Source: Denitrovibrio acetiphilus DSM 12809 (GTDB lineage Bacteria; Chrysiogenota; Deferribacteres; Deferribacterales; Geovibrionaceae). From it: DNA of 64,000 nt. The stretch is from positions 930,001-994,000 of the forward strand of contig NC_013943.1 of assembly GCF_000025725.1 (NCBI RefSeq). The letters are read 5' to 3'. Made by a program: the position numbers and the translations under genes. The notes under the pieces are model-generated. The model made no database searches. It was not told the origin of the DNA and saw nothing but the letters and a program-made list of their open reading frames with translations. The first letter of the stretch is position 1. Each line of letters starts with the position of its first letter. Shown here piece by piece: positions 35,914 to 44,057 of this stretch.

Positions 35914-37252
35914 ACGGATAGCCCTACTTGTTGCGGTTCTTGCTTTTTTTACGATGCTGATAAATATTCTGATCGTATTTCTGTTCGAATATTCAAACGA
36001 TTCAAAAAACGCACAATACAGCATTGATTCGCAGTTTAGCATAATGAAAAAAGATGTTTCTGAGGCTATTATTACTGATGATATATACAGTCTTTATACA
36101 ATGATCAGTGAGGTCTCAAAAAATATAGACCACATTGATAATATTATAGTTTTTGATCCTCAGGGCAACTACATTACAGACGCGAAAGTGCTGAGGAAAC
36201 CCCCGCAGGAAGACAACAGACTTACAAAAATAGAAAAAGAAGTAAATGCAGGTGTCAGCCCGGTGGGAGTGATAGCCTTTTATATTGATAAGAGGTCAAT
36301 ACTCATTGATGTTTTAGGAAAAGTTGAATATCTGGCAATTTCTAATACCATCATAATCCTGTTAGGTGCGCTTGCAGGTATTTATCTGAGTAAGATGCTT
36401 ACAAGTCCGCTTACGACTCTCCATGCGCAGCTATCACAAGTTAATGTTCTGGATCTGCCGTTTAAATTCTCTCTGCCGGCATACAGCTCTTCAGAAACAT
36501 GCCAGCTCAAAGAGATAATAGAGGATCTGTCCTGCCGTCTGAAGGAGTCACTGGAAAAAATCTCTCATCAGCAGAAAGAGATGTCGCGTTCTGAAAGACT
36601 TGCATACCTTGGCACGATGTCTGCCGGACTCGCTCATGAACTTAAAAACCCCATAATGTCAATAAATCTCGTTATAGATTCCATGGTGCAGGACAATGCA
36701 AATGACCCTCAGTTTCTTGAAGATTATAAAATAGTAAAATCTCAGGCAGATAAATTGGTTTACCGCATAAATGAATTTCTGGAATATTCAAAACCTGTGA
36801 AAATTGAAAAAACTGCGTTTTCTTTGTTTAGTCTCGCGTCACAAATAAAACAGCAGAGTTATTCAGAAAAACTGATTGAAATAGATATGAAATTTGATAT
36901 TCCGGAAGACAAAATTGTTTTTTCTGATTTAGAAAAAATAGTTCAGCTTTGTCAGATCATGCTCCATAACTCTATACAAGCAAACGCTTCGCAAGCTAAC
37001 ATCGCCATGACTGTTACTGACGACAACTTCAGGATGGTATATACCGATAACGGTAAGGGGTTTGCTGATGCCGATATCTCAAAAATAATGCTTCCTTTCT
37101 ATTCAACAAAGAAAGAAGGAGTTGGGCTGGGGCTTGCGATATGCTCTACTATACTGGATGCCATTGACGGGCAAATTGAAGCAGACCCATCATATAAAAG
37201 CGGAGCCTGTTTCATTATCGTATTCCCTGCTGGTGAGAATCAGCAGCTGTAG
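35861..37252 (+). CDS. Sensor histidine kinase paired with the PhnD-like protein
   Basis: A 463-residue kinase with TM1 (about 20-45), a short periplasmic domain (about 46-155) and TM2 (about 156-180). A HAMP-like linker and a coiled coil follow, then the phosphoacceptor motif LAHELKNPIMSINLVIDSM. The ATPase domain has an N box (LHNSIQANASQ) and G boxes (YTDNGKGF, GVGLGLAICS). GTG 35861 has AAGGA 6 nt upstream. The NtrC-type regulator at 41639-43003 is the likely partner, on the other side of the molybdoenzyme genes. Its end overlaps the convergent small gene by 13 nt. Confidence 0.88.
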   Translation: MKRLKNLILRITPKSFSKRIALLVAVLAFFTMLINILIVFLFEYSNDSKNAQYSIDSQFSIMKKDVSEAIITDDIYSLYTMISEVSKNIDHIDNIIVFDPQGNYITDAKVLRKPPQEDNRLTKIEKEVNAGVSPVGVIAFYIDKRSILIDVLGKVEYLAISNTIIILLGALAGIYLSKMLTSPLTTLHAQLSQVNVLDLPFKFSLPAYSSSETCQLKEIIEDLSCRLKESLEKISHQQKEMSRSERLAYLGTMSAGLAHELKNPIMSINLVIDSMVQDNANDPQFLEDYKIVKSQADKLVYRINEFLEYSKPVKIEKTAFSLFSLASQIKQQSYSEKLIEIDMKFDIPEDKIVFSDLEKIVQLCQIMLHNSIQANASQANIAMTVTDDNFRMVYTDNGKGFADADISKIMLPFYSTKKEGVGLGLAICSTILDAIDGQIEADPSYKSGACFIIVFPAGENQQL

Positions 37253-37596
37253 TCCCGTTCTTCAGCTTTTCTGGGAGCTATCAGAAATCTTATGATCTCG
37301 CTTGCCCTTTCTGTGGTTATCTCAATTTTTATTCTTTCTTTTTCAAAACAGAAATTATCAAAATAGAGTTTACCCCCCTCTTCAGAGGAATAAAGACCGT
37401 CAGTTTCTGTTATACCTTCTGTGTTCGAAATAGTCATACAGGACTTATTAACGCTGACAGAAAAATCTTTTGTTTTATGTAGTTTTATATAAAAATTTTC
37501 ATATTCTCTGACAGTCTTCGGTGCATCAGCGATAAAGTCTCCTGCATAAGACCAGCAGGGGATAAACAGGACTATTATAAGTAGGAGATTTCTCAT
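37240..37596 (-). CDS. Small secreted protein next to the molybdoenzyme genes
   Basis: A protein of about 118 residues with a Sec signal peptide (MRNLLLIIVLFIPCWSYAG). A mature part of about 100 residues with likely beta structure carries cysteines in NKSCMTIS, DNFCFEKE and the C-terminal DYSC. GAGG lies upstream of ATG 37596. It follows the catalytic subunit gene after a hairpin, so it may be a weakly expressed third gene of the operon. I recognise no family. Confidence 0.6.
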   Translation of the reverse strand: MRNLLLIIVLFIPCWSYAGDFIADAPKTVREYENFYIKLHKTKDFSVSVNKSCMTISNTEGITETDGLYSSEEGGKLYFDNFCFEKERIKIEITTERASEIIRFLIAPRKAEERDYSC

Positions 37597-37614
37597 TATT
37601 AACCTCAAAATGTT

Positions 37615-37637
37615 AGGCGGAGGGTTAACCTCCGCCT
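37615..37637 (-). terminator. Hairpin after the molybdoenzyme catalytic gene
   Basis: AGGCGGAGG and CCTCCGCCT form a perfect 9-bp stem with a GTTAA loop. Only AACATTTTG follows on the minus strand, so read-through into the small gene is probable. Confidence 0.6.
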
Positions 37638-37644
37638 GTTTAAA

Positions 37645-40600
37645 TTACGCTTTTACAACTTGTATTTTTGTATCATAAAAGGATGCGCTCCCCCCAATTT
37701 TGTCTGTGGGGCACATGTCTCCGAGCACAGGATCAACAGCGTTTACAGCATTACTGCAAAGTCCTGCTGCTCTCTTTGATTCGCCTTTGATGACTTCACC
37801 ATCGAGAATGATGTCAGAAGCACCATATGCCCAATGACCGTAATGCCATGATACGGCAACTGTGCCGGGGCGTATAGCTTCAGAAACTTTAACGTTTCCA
37901 ATCATAGGAACTTTTTTACCGTGTTTAAGATCCCAAACACCTTCCGGGTTAAAGGCAGACACAAGCTTACCTTTGTCACCGTCGCTAAAGCCCAGCCTGT
38001 CAGCATCTACAGAGTTCATCAGGATAAAATTCTCTGCCTGATGAAGCTCATTCTGCCAGTAATTTCCTATTGTTCTGGACTGACCGCCTGTGATTTCCTT
38101 ATAGGTAATAAGGTGCAGATCCGCTCCTTTGAAGTCGAATGGTCTGTCAAACATATCTGCAGCTTGGGTATAAACAGGGAACCCTAAAAAGCGTTTGCCG
38201 GTCATAGAGTCTTTTGTAGTGGCCACTCTTGGAACATACAAGGATATCTTGTTCTTATACTGAGCAGCAACTTTGTCGCCTTTATATGCTTTTGTGAGCT
38301 GAGCGAATCTTCCCCCTCTATTCAGAACATATACTATGTTTGCCCAGTTTTTAGTAGAAGACTTAGCTCTTTCTATGTCAAATGCAGTAGGTGAAAGGTG
38401 TTTTCTCGCAGCAGCGAATACCTGTAGTTCATCTTCTGATGCAGCAGGTACACCGTCTCCTTCCATAGCAATGTTCTCTATAAGCTTCATAAAGAAATCA
38501 TCTTCTCTCAGGTTGTCCATGCCTTCACCGAAACCGTCTTTACCAAATCCTGCTAGACCTAGTTTTTCAGCGATAGCATATGCCACAGCCTCCATAGAGA
38601 GGTGGACTTTCTGGTTGTATATCGTTGTTGTTTCAGTCTGTGGTTCAACCATAGGCTGTCTGATTTTAGATGACTTGGATGCTACATCGGGAGTGGTGTG
38701 AGATGTCCCCCAGCGTTCCCAGATAGCTTTGTCGGGGAAGATGTAGTCTGCATACATACTGGTCTCTCCAACAACTATATCAGATGCTATAAACAGCGGA
38801 AGAGCTTCAGTGTTACACAGCATGTCTATAAATACATTACCAGCGGGAGAGGCGTAAGCCGCTGTTCCCATATGAGTGAATAAACACTTTATGCCATAAG
38901 GAAATTTCTCATGTCCTGAAGGTATTATCTCCTGATATACGTTTCCGGTAAAAGGGTAGAAAGGACGTTTTGCAGGATATCCTGAGAAGAATGATGTTTT
39001 TTCATAATGAGTTTTTTCTCTGGTCACAGGGTATCCGAATTTTCCGAGTTTGTTTTTAACCAGTTTGCTCATGTTGTAAGGATTGCCTTTCTTGCCGCCG
39101 TACTCATGCCAATGGCTTCCGCCCAGCATCATGCCGCCTTCCCAATCAGTGTTGCCGAGCATCACATTGAGAGCAATGATAGCTGTTGCGTTATAATAAC
39201 CGTTAGTATGCTGCACCGGACCACGATAGAAATCTATTGTCCCCTGCTTGCCTGCTTTCGCAAATTCGTCAGCTACATCTGTGATGTCGCGAACAGGAAC
39301 ACCGCATTCATCTGCCCAGTCGGAAAGAGACTTTGAAAAAGCGGATTCTTTATAAATAGTGAAGCCGGATTTAACCTTTATACCGTTGATAACAGTGTCC
39401 ACCTCAAGCTCACCAAAAACAGAATCGCCTTTTTCAGTGCCGGCGAACGGCTTACCGTCTTTCATCACAACAAAATCGCCCTCAAGTCCGATTTCTGAAG
39501 GTTTCAGAATATCTGCCGGACCGTCAGCCTCTATTTTGACCAGCCATGTTGAGTTTGTGAAGTTTGTTTCATTTATGCTGTTGCCGGCTCTAAAGTTAGC
39601 CGCAGCAAGATATTTGCTGTCGAACAACCTTTTTTCTATCATATATCTTCCCATACCGAGTGCGTATGCAGCATCAGTACCGGCTTTTATAGGTATCCAT
39701 CTGGTAGCTTTTGCAGCTGTTTTAGAAAATCTGGGGTCAACTACAAAAACTTTCATACCTCTTTCAGTAAGACCTTGTGTGATTTTTTCGCTGAGTGGTG
39801 GAGGTCCGAAGTTTGCTTCGAATCCGCCTGTTCCGAAATACAGCACGCATTTGGAGTTCATGAGGTCAGGCTTTAAGTGGTGTTTACCTTCAAACATTTC
39901 ACCGTAGCCTATGTGGTGAGACTGCTCGCATATAGTTGTATGCTCAAAAAAGTTAGGAGAACCGAAACAGTCGTTCATAAATCTCTTCATGAATTCCTTA
40001 CGCCCGTGTTCGATACGTCCCCCCATAAATACAAACTGAGCATTTGCCGGGCCGGCATCCGGATGGTCAGGATTTGCGAACAAGTCCATTTTACCTGCGT
40101 ATTTCGCTTTAAAATCGGTCATAGACATTTTTTTATCTGCAACAGCCTTAGCATCCTCAGCCATCTGTTTCATAGTTTTTGCGTCACGGACTCTATAAAT
40201 ATCTTTGAGTCCTTCTACAAAGCGGTTCTCTTCACCGGGAACGTTGGAGAAGAGGTTTCCTCCGTCAACTATCTCATCAATAGCTTGCTGAAAATCTATG
40301 CTCACCCATTTGTTTTCGCCTCTTTTGCCTGCCCGTTTAAGAACCTTTGTGACTCTATACGGATCGTAAAGCGATTGTATACCCGCTTGCCCTTTGGGGC
40401 AGATTTTTGCATCAATTCTGGCGCTCCTCTCCAGAGGTTCGTCCAGATCAAGGTTAGGGTAAAGGTTTTGTGCAGCATATGGATTACCGTCAATCTTCAG
40501 AAGCACACCCTCTGCCACCTTACCTTTGATAGCGCATGCAGTGTGGCACTGCAAGCAAATTGAATAGATGACATGCTCAGGAGATGCAAGATCGTACTTG

Positions 40601-40755
40601 CTGTTTATGGAGTTGTCAGTCATTTTTTTCATTGCTGAATTCGCACATCCCAGATTGGAGATGAGCATGGCTGAACCGCCCAGAAGAGCCGAGGTTTTCA
40701 TAAACCCTCTCCTGCTTAGTTCCAGTTTATTAAGTATCTTTTTATTTTGACTCAT
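37645..40755 (-). CDS. Tat-exported molybdopterin oxidoreductase, catalytic subunit (tetrathionate/selenate reductase-like)
   Basis: A 1036-residue periplasmic enzyme of the DMSO reductase superfamily. The twin-arginine signal is SRRGFMK (residues 14-20). The N-terminal cluster ligands are C67, C70, C74 and C119 (CLQCHTAC, ICPKGQAG). A long insert (about 165-240) precedes the Mo region, where C276 in TTICEQSHH is the probable Mo ligand. The C-terminal molybdopterin domain includes TYKEITGGQSRTIGNYWQN. Length and insert fit the TtrA/SrdA branch better than nitrate or arsenate reductases. The exact acceptor (tetrathionate, selenate, arsenate or other) cannot be decided from sequence. Ribosome site GGAGG is present. 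Confidence 0.85.
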   Translation of the reverse strand: MSQNKKILNKLELSRRGFMKTSALLGGSAMLISNLGCANSAMKKMTDNSINSKYDLASPEHVIYSICLQCHTACAIKGKVAEGVLLKIDGNPYAAQNLYPNLDLDEPLERSARIDAKICPKGQAGIQSLYDPYRVTKVLKRAGKRGENKWVSIDFQQAIDEIVDGGNLFSNVPGEENRFVEGLKDIYRVRDAKTMKQMAEDAKAVADKKMSMTDFKAKYAGKMDLFANPDHPDAGPANAQFVFMGGRIEHGRKEFMKRFMNDCFGSPNFFEHTTICEQSHHIGYGEMFEGKHHLKPDLMNSKCVLYFGTGGFEANFGPPPLSEKITQGLTERGMKVFVVDPRFSKTAAKATRWIPIKAGTDAAYALGMGRYMIEKRLFDSKYLAAANFRAGNSINETNFTNSTWLVKIEADGPADILKPSEIGLEGDFVVMKDGKPFAGTEKGDSVFGELEVDTVINGIKVKSGFTIYKESAFSKSLSDWADECGVPVRDITDVADEFAKAGKQGTIDFYRGPVQHTNGYYNATAIIALNVMLGNTDWEGGMMLGGSHWHEYGGKKGNPYNMSKLVKNKLGKFGYPVTREKTHYEKTSFFSGYPAKRPFYPFTGNVYQEIIPSGHEKFPYGIKCLFTHMGTAAYASPAGNVFIDMLCNTEALPLFIASDIVVGETSMYADYIFPDKAIWERWGTSHTTPDVASKSSKIRQPMVEPQTETTTIYNQKVHLSMEAVAYAIAEKLGLAGFGKDGFGEGMDNLREDDFFMKLIENIAMEGDGVPAASEDELQVFAAARKHLSPTAFDIERAKSSTKNWANIVYVLNRGGRFAQLTKAYKGDKVAAQYKNKISLYVPRVATTKDSMTGKRFLGFPVYTQAADMFDRPFDFKGADLHLITYKEITGGQSRTIGNYWQNELHQAENFILMNSVDADRLGFSDGDKGKLVSAFNPEGVWDLKHGKKVPMIGNVKVSEAIRPGTVAVSWHYGHWAYGASDIILDGEVIKGESKRAAGLCSNAVNAVDPVLGDMCPTDKIGGSASFYDTKIQVVKA

Positions 40756-40773
40756 ATTATTCCTCCGACCCTG

Positions 40774-41499
40774 TTATCCGTGACACTTTTTACAAAGTTC
40801 TACGCTATCTGTAATGAACTGTGTTGTTGGTAATGTTTTTTCGTCCTGCATATAAACGTACAAATTAAGCTCTTTTGCCTTTTGGGCGACGAGACTTTCG
40901 GGGTCGTTAATGTCTCCGAAATATGTGGCTCCGCCAAGGCATGTTGTCACGCATGTAGGCAGCATGCCGGATTTAAGCCGGTGCAGGCAGTAGTGACACT
41001 TTCTACAACTGTTTATTGTAGAGCTGTCGTCATTTCTTTTATACTTCTTGTCGTATTCGTAAACGGGGCCGTGCTCATATGCCTCGTTGCTGTAGAAGTC
41101 GCCTTTATCAAGCGATACAGCACCATAAGGGCATGCGTCCACTGCATTGCCGCCACAGCCCACGCACTTGGAATAATCGATAGCGACTATTCCGTCCTGC
41201 CTTTTATAAATGGCTCCTGAAGTGCATGCTGTTATGCATGGAGCGTTGTCGCACTGCATACACATGCCAGGCATAAATATTCTCATTACGTTAGGATAAG
41301 TGCCGTCTTCAGCTTCTTTTACCCATCTGTAGTTTACTCCTGGCGGAGTCTTATTTTCTGCTTTGCATGAAACTGAGCATGAGTGACACCCTGTACATTT
41401 TCTGACATCAATCAACATGGCCCATTTTCGTTTTGCTTCAGGCCTTAAAAGAGCTTTTTCAAGGTCTCTCTGCATCCTTACGATATTGGATTCGTTCAT
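40774..41499 (-). CDS. Ferredoxin-type Fe-S subunit of the molybdoenzyme
   Basis: A 241-residue electron-transfer subunit like TtrB/SrdB, without its own signal peptide, so probably exported together with the Tat subunit. Cysteine groups are CTGCHSCSVSC, CMQCDNAPCITAC, CVGCGGNAVDACP and CRKCHYC with TCVTTC. The third group lacks the usual third Cys (CxxCxxC) and has one extra residue, so one cluster may be [3Fe-4S] or altered. The protein ends with CKKCHG, a CXXCH haem-type motif at residues 236-240. It is the first gene after the sigma-54 promoter, and the catalytic gene follows 18 nt after its end. No NrfD/TtrC membrane subunit is encoded nearby. Confidence 0.87.
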   Translation of the reverse strand: MNESNIVRMQRDLEKALLRPEAKRKWAMLIDVRKCTGCHSCSVSCKAENKTPPGVNYRWVKEAEDGTYPNVMRIFMPGMCMQCDNAPCITACTSGAIYKRQDGIVAIDYSKCVGCGGNAVDACPYGAVSLDKGDFYSNEAYEHGPVYEYDKKYKRNDDSSTINSCRKCHYCLHRLKSGMLPTCVTTCLGGATYFGDINDPESLVAQKAKELNLYVYMQDEKTLPTTQFITDSVELCKKCHG

Positions 41500-41532
41500 A
41501 ATGGTACCTCCAGATATGTTCCAAATCTTAAA

Positions 41533-41548
41533 TGCAATTCAAGTGCCA
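41533..41548 (-). promoter_or_regulatory. Sigma-54 promoter of the molybdoenzyme operon
   Basis: On the minus strand TGGCACTTGAATTGCA matches the -24/-12 consensus TGGCAC-N5-TTGCA. GG and GC are spaced by exactly 10 nt. It lies 34 bp upstream of the Fe-S subunit start. The adjacent NtrC-type regulator is the expected activator. Confidence 0.85.
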
Positions 41549-41638
41549 GTTATTAGCTTTGTAAGTTGTTGATAATTAGAATTGAAAGAGAAGAAGCGCC
41601 GGATTTGACTACATCGCTGTGTCGGTTTGCTGTACAGG

Positions 41639-43003
41639 TTAACGATTTAGTTTCTTGATTTTATCATAGAGGGTAGCACGGCTTATTCCCAGTTTTTTAG
41701 CTGCAAGTGTATGGTTCCCTGCGCTATCTGCAATGCATCTGTTGATCAGATTTGACTCAAGTTCATCGACTGATTTTTGAAGGAGGTTTTCACCGTTGTA
41801 TTTCATAAAATAATCAAGGAGTTCATCAGAAGTGCCATATGAACTGCCTAATGCTTCCATAACCGTGTCAGCTCTTAATGCTTTAGAGTTTGTGTTAACT
41901 GCTAGCTTTGCCATGGTGTTTTTCAGTTCACGTACATTGCCAGGCCATTTTTGTTTTTCAAATACTTCTCGTACTGATTTTTCTATAAATGTAATATCTT
42001 TGTTTATTTCGGCAGCCTGAAGCTTCAGATAATGTATGCATAAAGGCCATATATCATCTTTTCTGAGCCTGAGCGGCGGAATACTTATTTCGAAAGCATT
42101 AATTCTGTAAAAGAGGTCTTCTCTGAAAAGCCCGTCTTTGACTATTTGTTTCATGGATCTGTTGGTGGCTGAAATGATGCGTATATCAACCTTCTGAAAT
42201 GAGTTATCCCCTATCCGTTGTATTACACCGTCTTGCAGAACATGCAGGAGTTTCCCCTGAAGAGAGATAGGCATATCTCCTATTTCATCAAGAAAAATCG
42301 TTCCACCGTCTGCCGCCTGAAATTTCCCCTGTTTGTTTGCGACAGCACCTGTAAATGAGCCTTTTATATGTCCGAAGAATTCACTTTCAAGAAGATGCTC
42401 GGGGATGGCAGCACTATTTATGCTGATAAACGGCTTATCCTTGCGTGGACTGTATCTATGTATAAGCTTTGCAACGACATCCTTACCAGTGCCGCTTTCG
42501 CCTGTTATCAGCACAGGGGATCTCGTTGAAGAGATAACTGCAACTTTTTTCAGAACTTCTTTCATTGCAGCAGATTCAGCGATAACCAGCTCACTGTTCA
42601 ATGTCTCCGGAAGCCTTTCGAAATATTCAGGGTCATGGCTGAGGCTGAAACATCCGGCGTATTTTTCGATTGCGCCAGTCAGTTTACAGGCATCTACAGG
42701 TTTGGAGAGGAAGTCAACAGCACCGTATCTTATGGCATCTATCAGGATTTCTGACGTGCCATGTGCTGTCAGCAGAGTGACCGGGACGTTTTCGTTGGTA
42801 GACCTGATTGTTTTGAGAACATCCAGACCGTTTTCATCATTTAGCTGGTAGTCAAGAAAGATAAAATCAATCTCTATATCTTTCAAAATTGCATATGCTT
42901 TAGATGAATCCAGAGCAGTAAAAACCTCGTAAGATTTAGATAAAGAACGTTTTATACTATAACATATCGACTCATCGTCATCTATCAGCAAAACTTTCAG
43001 CAT
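41639..43003 (-). CDS. NtrC-family sigma-54 response regulator
   Basis: A 454-residue regulator. The receiver domain has acidic residues LLIDDDES, phosphoacceptor Asp in FIFLDYQLND, and Lys in SKPVDA. A sigma-54 AAA+ domain follows with Walker A GESGTGKD, the loop GSFTGA (variant of GAFTGA) and GGTIFLDEIGDMP. The Fis-type HTH is HTLAAKKLGISRATLYDKIKKL. ATG 43003 has AAGG 8 nt upstream. It lies upstream of the molybdoenzyme operon on the same strand and most likely activates the sigma-54 promoter at 41533-41548 when phosphorylated by the kinase at 35861-37252. Confidence 0.92.
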   Translation of the reverse strand: MLKVLLIDDDESICYSIKRSLSKSYEVFTALDSSKAYAILKDIEIDFIFLDYQLNDENGLDVLKTIRSTNENVPVTLLTAHGTSEILIDAIRYGAVDFLSKPVDACKLTGAIEKYAGCFSLSHDPEYFERLPETLNSELVIAESAAMKEVLKKVAVISSTRSPVLITGESGTGKDVVAKLIHRYSPRKDKPFISINSAAIPEHLLESEFFGHIKGSFTGAVANKQGKFQAADGGTIFLDEIGDMPISLQGKLLHVLQDGVIQRIGDNSFQKVDIRIISATNRSMKQIVKDGLFREDLFYRINAFEISIPPLRLRKDDIWPLCIHYLKLQAAEINKDITFIEKSVREVFEKQKWPGNVRELKNTMAKLAVNTNSKALRADTVMEALGSSYGTSDELLDYFMKYNGENLLQKSVDELESNLINRCIADSAGNHTLAAKKLGISRATLYDKIKKLNR

Positions 43004-43206
43004 ACTATTAACCTTGAGACTCATTAAATAAAATATTCAGCCCAGCTAAGTCTTCATTTGCCATTTCTGATATTATTATAAACCAGCCTAATCAATTTTA
43101 TATATATGAAAGTATAATTAGAAAACATTAAAAATCAATAACAACCACTTAACTTAAAATGATATTTTCAGGTCAAGTGTATTTCAGTAAAAGATATAAA
43201 TATTGA

Positions 43207-43246
43207 ACGTAAAGAGAACAATTACCTTGAACTGCTCCCTTTACGT
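43207..43246 (-). terminator. Stem-loop after the arsR-like gene
   Basis: ACGTAAAGAGAACA and TGCTCCCTTTACGT form a 14-bp stem (two G-U pairs) with a 12-nt loop, 14 bp beyond the stop codon. The following TCAATATTTATATC is only weakly T-rich. Confidence 0.55.
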
Positions 43247-43259
43247 ATTTGTTTAAGTC

Positions 43260-43652
43260 TTATTCTGAACGGACAGCCTTCCACTTGTCGCTGTCCGGAC
43301 CTACTACGCAGCATCCGTTCTGCCGCATAGCGAGTCTTCTTTTACAGTTCTCTATCTCCTGAGTAAACTCAGAGGTGGGGATACTGCGAACAGCCTGAAG
43401 CAGATTAGAGAAAAAAGGCGAGTCATCTTTGTTCAGTGTATAAAACACCCATTTGCCTTCACGCTGAGCTGTTACTAAACCAGCCTTGAGCAATGATTTG
43501 AGATAGCGGGATACATTATAGTGGGACTCACCCAGCACATCCATTGCTTCTGCAACACATATACGCTCGTCAATCTGTACCAACAGAAAGTAAACACGCA
43601 AGCGGCTTGGTTCGGCCAGAGCTTTTAAAGCATCCACATAACGTCCATCCAT
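43260..43652 (-). CDS. ArsR/SmtB-family transcriptional repressor
   Basis: A 130-residue winged-helix repressor. Pattern: ALAEPSRLRVYFLLV, then VAEAMDVLGESHYNVSRYLKSLLKAGLVTAQREGKWVFYTLN. Cysteines occur at DERICVAE and near the C-terminus (ENCKRRL, NGCCVVG). A vicinal Cys pair at the C-terminus could bind As(III), Sb(III) or another soft metal. The classical ELCVCDL site of E. coli ArsR is absent. ATG 43652 has AGGAG 9 nt upstream. It is the last gene of the permease operon but may also have its own promoter (TTGACA at 43746-43741). Confidence 0.85.
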   Translation of the reverse strand: MDGRYVDALKALAEPSRLRVYFLLVQIDERICVAEAMDVLGESHYNVSRYLKSLLKAGLVTAQREGKWVFYTLNKDDSPFFSNLLQAVRSIPTSEFTQEIENCKRRLAMRQNGCCVVGPDSDKWKAVRSE

Positions 43653-43723
43653 ATCTATTTCAACTCCTTGCAAGATTTATGCATATTTTGTCCGGCTGTT
43701 TCTAACAGCATCCTTTACCTATG

Positions 43724-43740
43724 TACTCTTCGACAGAGTA
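43724..43740. promoter_or_regulatory. Inverted repeat in the arsR promoter region
   Basis: TACTCT-N5-AGAGTA is a perfect 6-bp inverted repeat that directly follows a TTGACA -35 box on the minus strand. It thus lies between -35 and -10, a typical repressor position. A further hairpin (GCTGTT-TCT-AACAGC, 43695-43709) follows. Confidence 0.5.
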
Positions 43741-43749
43741 TGTCAAATG

Positions 43750-44031
43750 TCAATTATTTTTTGACAATCCTATGATCATCAGCACGAACCCTATCAGGAT
43801 TACAAAACCGGAGTGTCCTGCCTGTAACAATAAATCGCTACGGCTTGCCCCTCCAAAATATGCCGCCCAGAAAAAAGGACAAAATATGCCTAGCAGAATC
43901 ATCATTGCACCGGGGCGGGCAGAAGAGGGCAGACGGCGTTCTTGTACCGCTGTTTTTACTGCTCCCCATAGCACCGAATACGGGCAAAACTGCATAAGCT
44001 TCCGCAGACAGCTTTTATTTTGATGTTTCAT
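43750..44031 (-). CDS. Small membrane protein between permease and arsR genes
   Basis: A 93-residue protein with Cys residues near the N-terminus (KSCLRKLMQFCPYS). Two likely membrane helices follow (about 42-62 and 72-90), with PFFWAAYFGG between them. AGGAG lies 6 nt before the ATG. It is in the permease operon, 26 nt after the permease gene. Family not recognised; an accessory role with the permease is inferred from position only. Confidence 0.65.
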   Translation of the reverse strand: MKHQNKSCLRKLMQFCPYSVLWGAVKTAVQERRLPSSARPGAMMILLGIFCPFFWAAYFGGASRSDLLLQAGHSGFVILIGFVLMIIGLSKNN

Positions 44032-44057
44032 AATAAGCTCCTATCAGTGCCTACAGA

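Noticed and set aside
39877-40563. Long open frame on the plus strand inside the molybdoenzyme gene
   Set aside because: It is antisense to a clearly coding gene with conserved motifs and has no family features.
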